Shown: one piece after another, positions 5,695 through 7,172 of the stretch
Position numbering within the stretch: the stretch's first letter is position 1
Layout of the letters: each line of letters starts with the position of its first letter
Assembly: GCA_021783525.1 (NCBI GenBank)
Contig: JAJXTT010000087.1
Coordinates: 1-7,172, forward strand
Reading direction: 5' to 3'
DNA: 7,172 nucleotides
From: Pseudomonadota bacterium
GTDB taxonomy: Bacteria > Pseudomonadota > Gammaproteobacteria > Burkholderiales > Gallionellaceae
Program-made: the position numbers and the translations under genes
Notes under the pieces: model-generated
Told to the model about the DNA's origin: nothing
The model's input: the letters and a program-made list of their open reading frames with translations, nothing else
Database searches by the model: none

Positions 5695-7172
5695 ATGACT
5701 GCGGCACGTAACGTAACCCCCCCGAAATTCAATGACATCACCGGCGCGATTCGCATGCTGGCGGTGGATGCCGTTCAAAAGGCCAACTCCGGCCACCCCG
5801 GCGCTCCAATGGGCATGGCGGAAATCGCCGAAGTTCTGTGGAATCACCATCTGCGCCATAATCCGGCTAATCCAAAATGGGCGGATCGCGACCGTTTCGT
5901 GCAATCCAACGGACATGGTTCCATGCTGGTTTATGCATTGTTGCACCTGTCGGGATATGACCTGCCGATGGACGAGCTGAAGCGTTTCCGTCAAATGCAC
6001 TCCAAAACGCCCGGCCACCCCGAATATGGCTATACCGTAGGTGTCGAAACGACTACCGGGCCGCTCGGCCAGGGCATCACCAACGCTGTTGGCATGGCGA
6101 TGGCCGAGAAGTTGCTGGCCAACGAATTCAACAAACCGGGACACGAGATCGTCAACCACCATACTTATGTATTCATGGGCGATGGCTGCATGATGGAAGG
6201 CATCTCGCACGAAGCCTGTGCGTTGGCCGGCACGTGGGGCCTGGGCAAACTGATCGCGTTCTGGGACGACAACAACATTTCCATCGATGGCCACACCGAT
6301 GGCTGGTTTACCGACGATACACCGAAACGTTTCGAAGCTTACGGCTGGCACGTCATTGCCGACGTGCAAGGCCACGACCCGGATGAAATCAACAAGGCGA
6401 TCAACGCTGCCAAGGCGGTGACCGACAAACCTTCGCTGATCTGCTGCAAGACCATCATCGGTGCCGGCTCCCCCAATAAGGAGGGCACGCACGATGTGCA
6501 TGGCGCAGCCTTGGGCGCCGATGAGGTCGCGGCAACGCGCGAGCACATTGGCTGGAAATATCCCCCGTTCGAAATTCCGGCTCACGTATATGAAGCATGG
6601 GATGCCCGGACCAAGGGTGAAGGCCTGGAAAAGCTGTGGAACAACAAGTTCGCCGAATACAAGAAGGCGTTTCCCAAGGAAGCGGCGGAGTTCCAGCGCC
6701 GCATGAACGGCGATCTGCCGTCCAATTGGGCCGAGCACGCAGCCAAGGCGATTGCACAGGCAAATGAAAAGGCGGAGACCATCGCCACGCGCAAGGCTTC
6801 GCAAAATTCGATCAATGCACTGGTGCCGGCCTTGCCGGAATTCCTCGGCGGTTCGGCCGACCTGACCGGTTCCAACCTGACCAACTGGACTGGCGCGCAT
6901 CATGTATCCGCCAAGAAGCCCGGCAACTACATCAGCTACGGTGTGCGCGAATTCGGCATGTCGCACATCATGAACGGAATGGCGTTGCACGGCGGACTGT
7001 TGCCTTTCGGCGGCACCTTCCTGATGTTCTCGGAATATGCCCGCAATGCATTGCGCATGTCGGCATTGATGAAACAGCGCGTGATCTATGTGTTCACCCA
7101 CGATTCCATCGGCCTCGGCGAAGATGGACCGACGCACCAGCCAGTGGAACAAACGACCACGCTGCGCTTCAT
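5695..7172 (+). CDS. tkt: Transketolase, N-terminal about 73% (3' end outside window)
   Basis: Transketolase moves two-carbon ketol units between sugar phosphates using thiamine diphosphate (ThDP) and a divalent metal. It serves the pentose phosphate pathway and, in autotrophs, the Calvin cycle. It is a cytoplasmic dimer. The 492 in-window codons cover the ThDP (PP) domain and most of the Pyr domain. Catalytic and cofactor residues match E. coli TktA with a constant +8 offset: His34 in SGHPGAPMGM, His74 in NGHGSML, His108 in PGHPE, Asp163 in GDGCMMEG, Asn193 in DDNNISIDG, His269 in THDVHGA, Glu419 in GVREFGM and His481 in GEDGPTHQ. The reading frame is still open at the window end. E. coli TktA has about 663 residues, so roughly 180 are missing. 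The start is set by AGGAGG. The gene is separated from the ntrX-like gene by 155 nt and has its own candidate promoter. In many proteobacteria gap and pgk follow, but they are not visible here. Confidence 0.97.
   Translation, partial: MTAARNVTPPKFNDITGAIRMLAVDAVQKANSGHPGAPMGMAEIAEVLWNHHLRHNPANPKWADRDRFVQSNGHGSMLVYALLHLSGYDLPMDELKRFRQMHSKTPGHPEYGYTVGVETTTGPLGQGITNAVGMAMAEKLLANEFNKPGHEIVNHHTYVFMGDGCMMEGISHEACALAGTWGLGKLIAFWDDNNISIDGHTDGWFTDDTPKRFEAYGWHVIADVQGHDPDEINKAINAAKAVTDKPSLICCKTIIGAGSPNKEGTHDVHGAALGADEVAATREHIGWKYPPFEIPAHVYEAWDARTKGEGLEKLWNNKFAEYKKAFPKEAAEFQRRMNGDLPSNWAEHAAKAIAQANEKAETIATRKASQNSINALVPALPEFLGGSADLTGSNLTNWTGAHHVSAKKPGNYISYGVREFGMSHIMNGMALHGGLLPFGGTFLMFSEYARNALRMSALMKQRVIYVFTHDSIGLGEDGPTHQPVEQTTTLRF

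Noticed and set aside
5680..7152. 490-residue open frame on the minus strand, antisense to transketolase
   Set aside because: It covers almost exactly the tkt coding region, whose + strand frame has every catalytic residue in register. The antisense product shows no recognisable motif. It is a shadow of codon bias in a conserved gene.

Overview
The window looks like ordinary chromosomal sequence from a betaproteobacterium, roughly 55% GC by eye and coding almost throughout. It may belong to the Nitrosomonadales/Gallionellaceae side of the class. That placement is inference from protein style and gene order (fmt, rsmB, DUF4390, ntrY, ntrX), an order I recall from betaproteobacteria including Neisseria. 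There are no mobile elements, CRISPR arrays, tRNAs or rRNAs.

Positions 1-5539 form one tightly packed + strand block of five genes. They are the 3' part of fmt (Met-tRNAi formyltransferase), rsmB (16S rRNA m5C967 methyltransferase), a small exported DUF4390 protein, an NtrY-family membrane histidine kinase, and a short NtrX-like response regulator. The junctions are a 2-nt gap, a 26-nt overlap, a 4-nt ATGA overlap and a 1-nt TAATG overlap. This points to an operon with translational coupling that joins translation-initiation and ribosome-modification genes to an envelope-sensing two-component system.

Positions 5540-5694 are the only sizeable non-coding stretch (155 nt). It holds a GC-rich imperfect hairpin, a plausible sigma70-type promoter nested in it, a 10-bp palindrome in the promoter spacer, an AT-rich leader and a perfect AGGAGG ribosome binding site. 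From 5695 to the window end runs the first roughly 73% of a transketolase gene, which appears to be its own transcription unit, serving the pentose phosphate pathway and, if the host is autotrophic, the Calvin cycle.

The most notable feature is the response regulator. Canonical NtrX has receiver, AAA+ sigma54-activating and Fis-type HTH domains. This one is 213 residues long and passes from an intact receiver through a linker of about 30 residues to an NtrX-style HTH, so the whole AAA+ module is absent. Its partner kinase keeps every catalytic box. The pair is therefore likely functional but not sigma54-dependent. I see no wholly new system here; the other findings are modest regulatory or architectural points.
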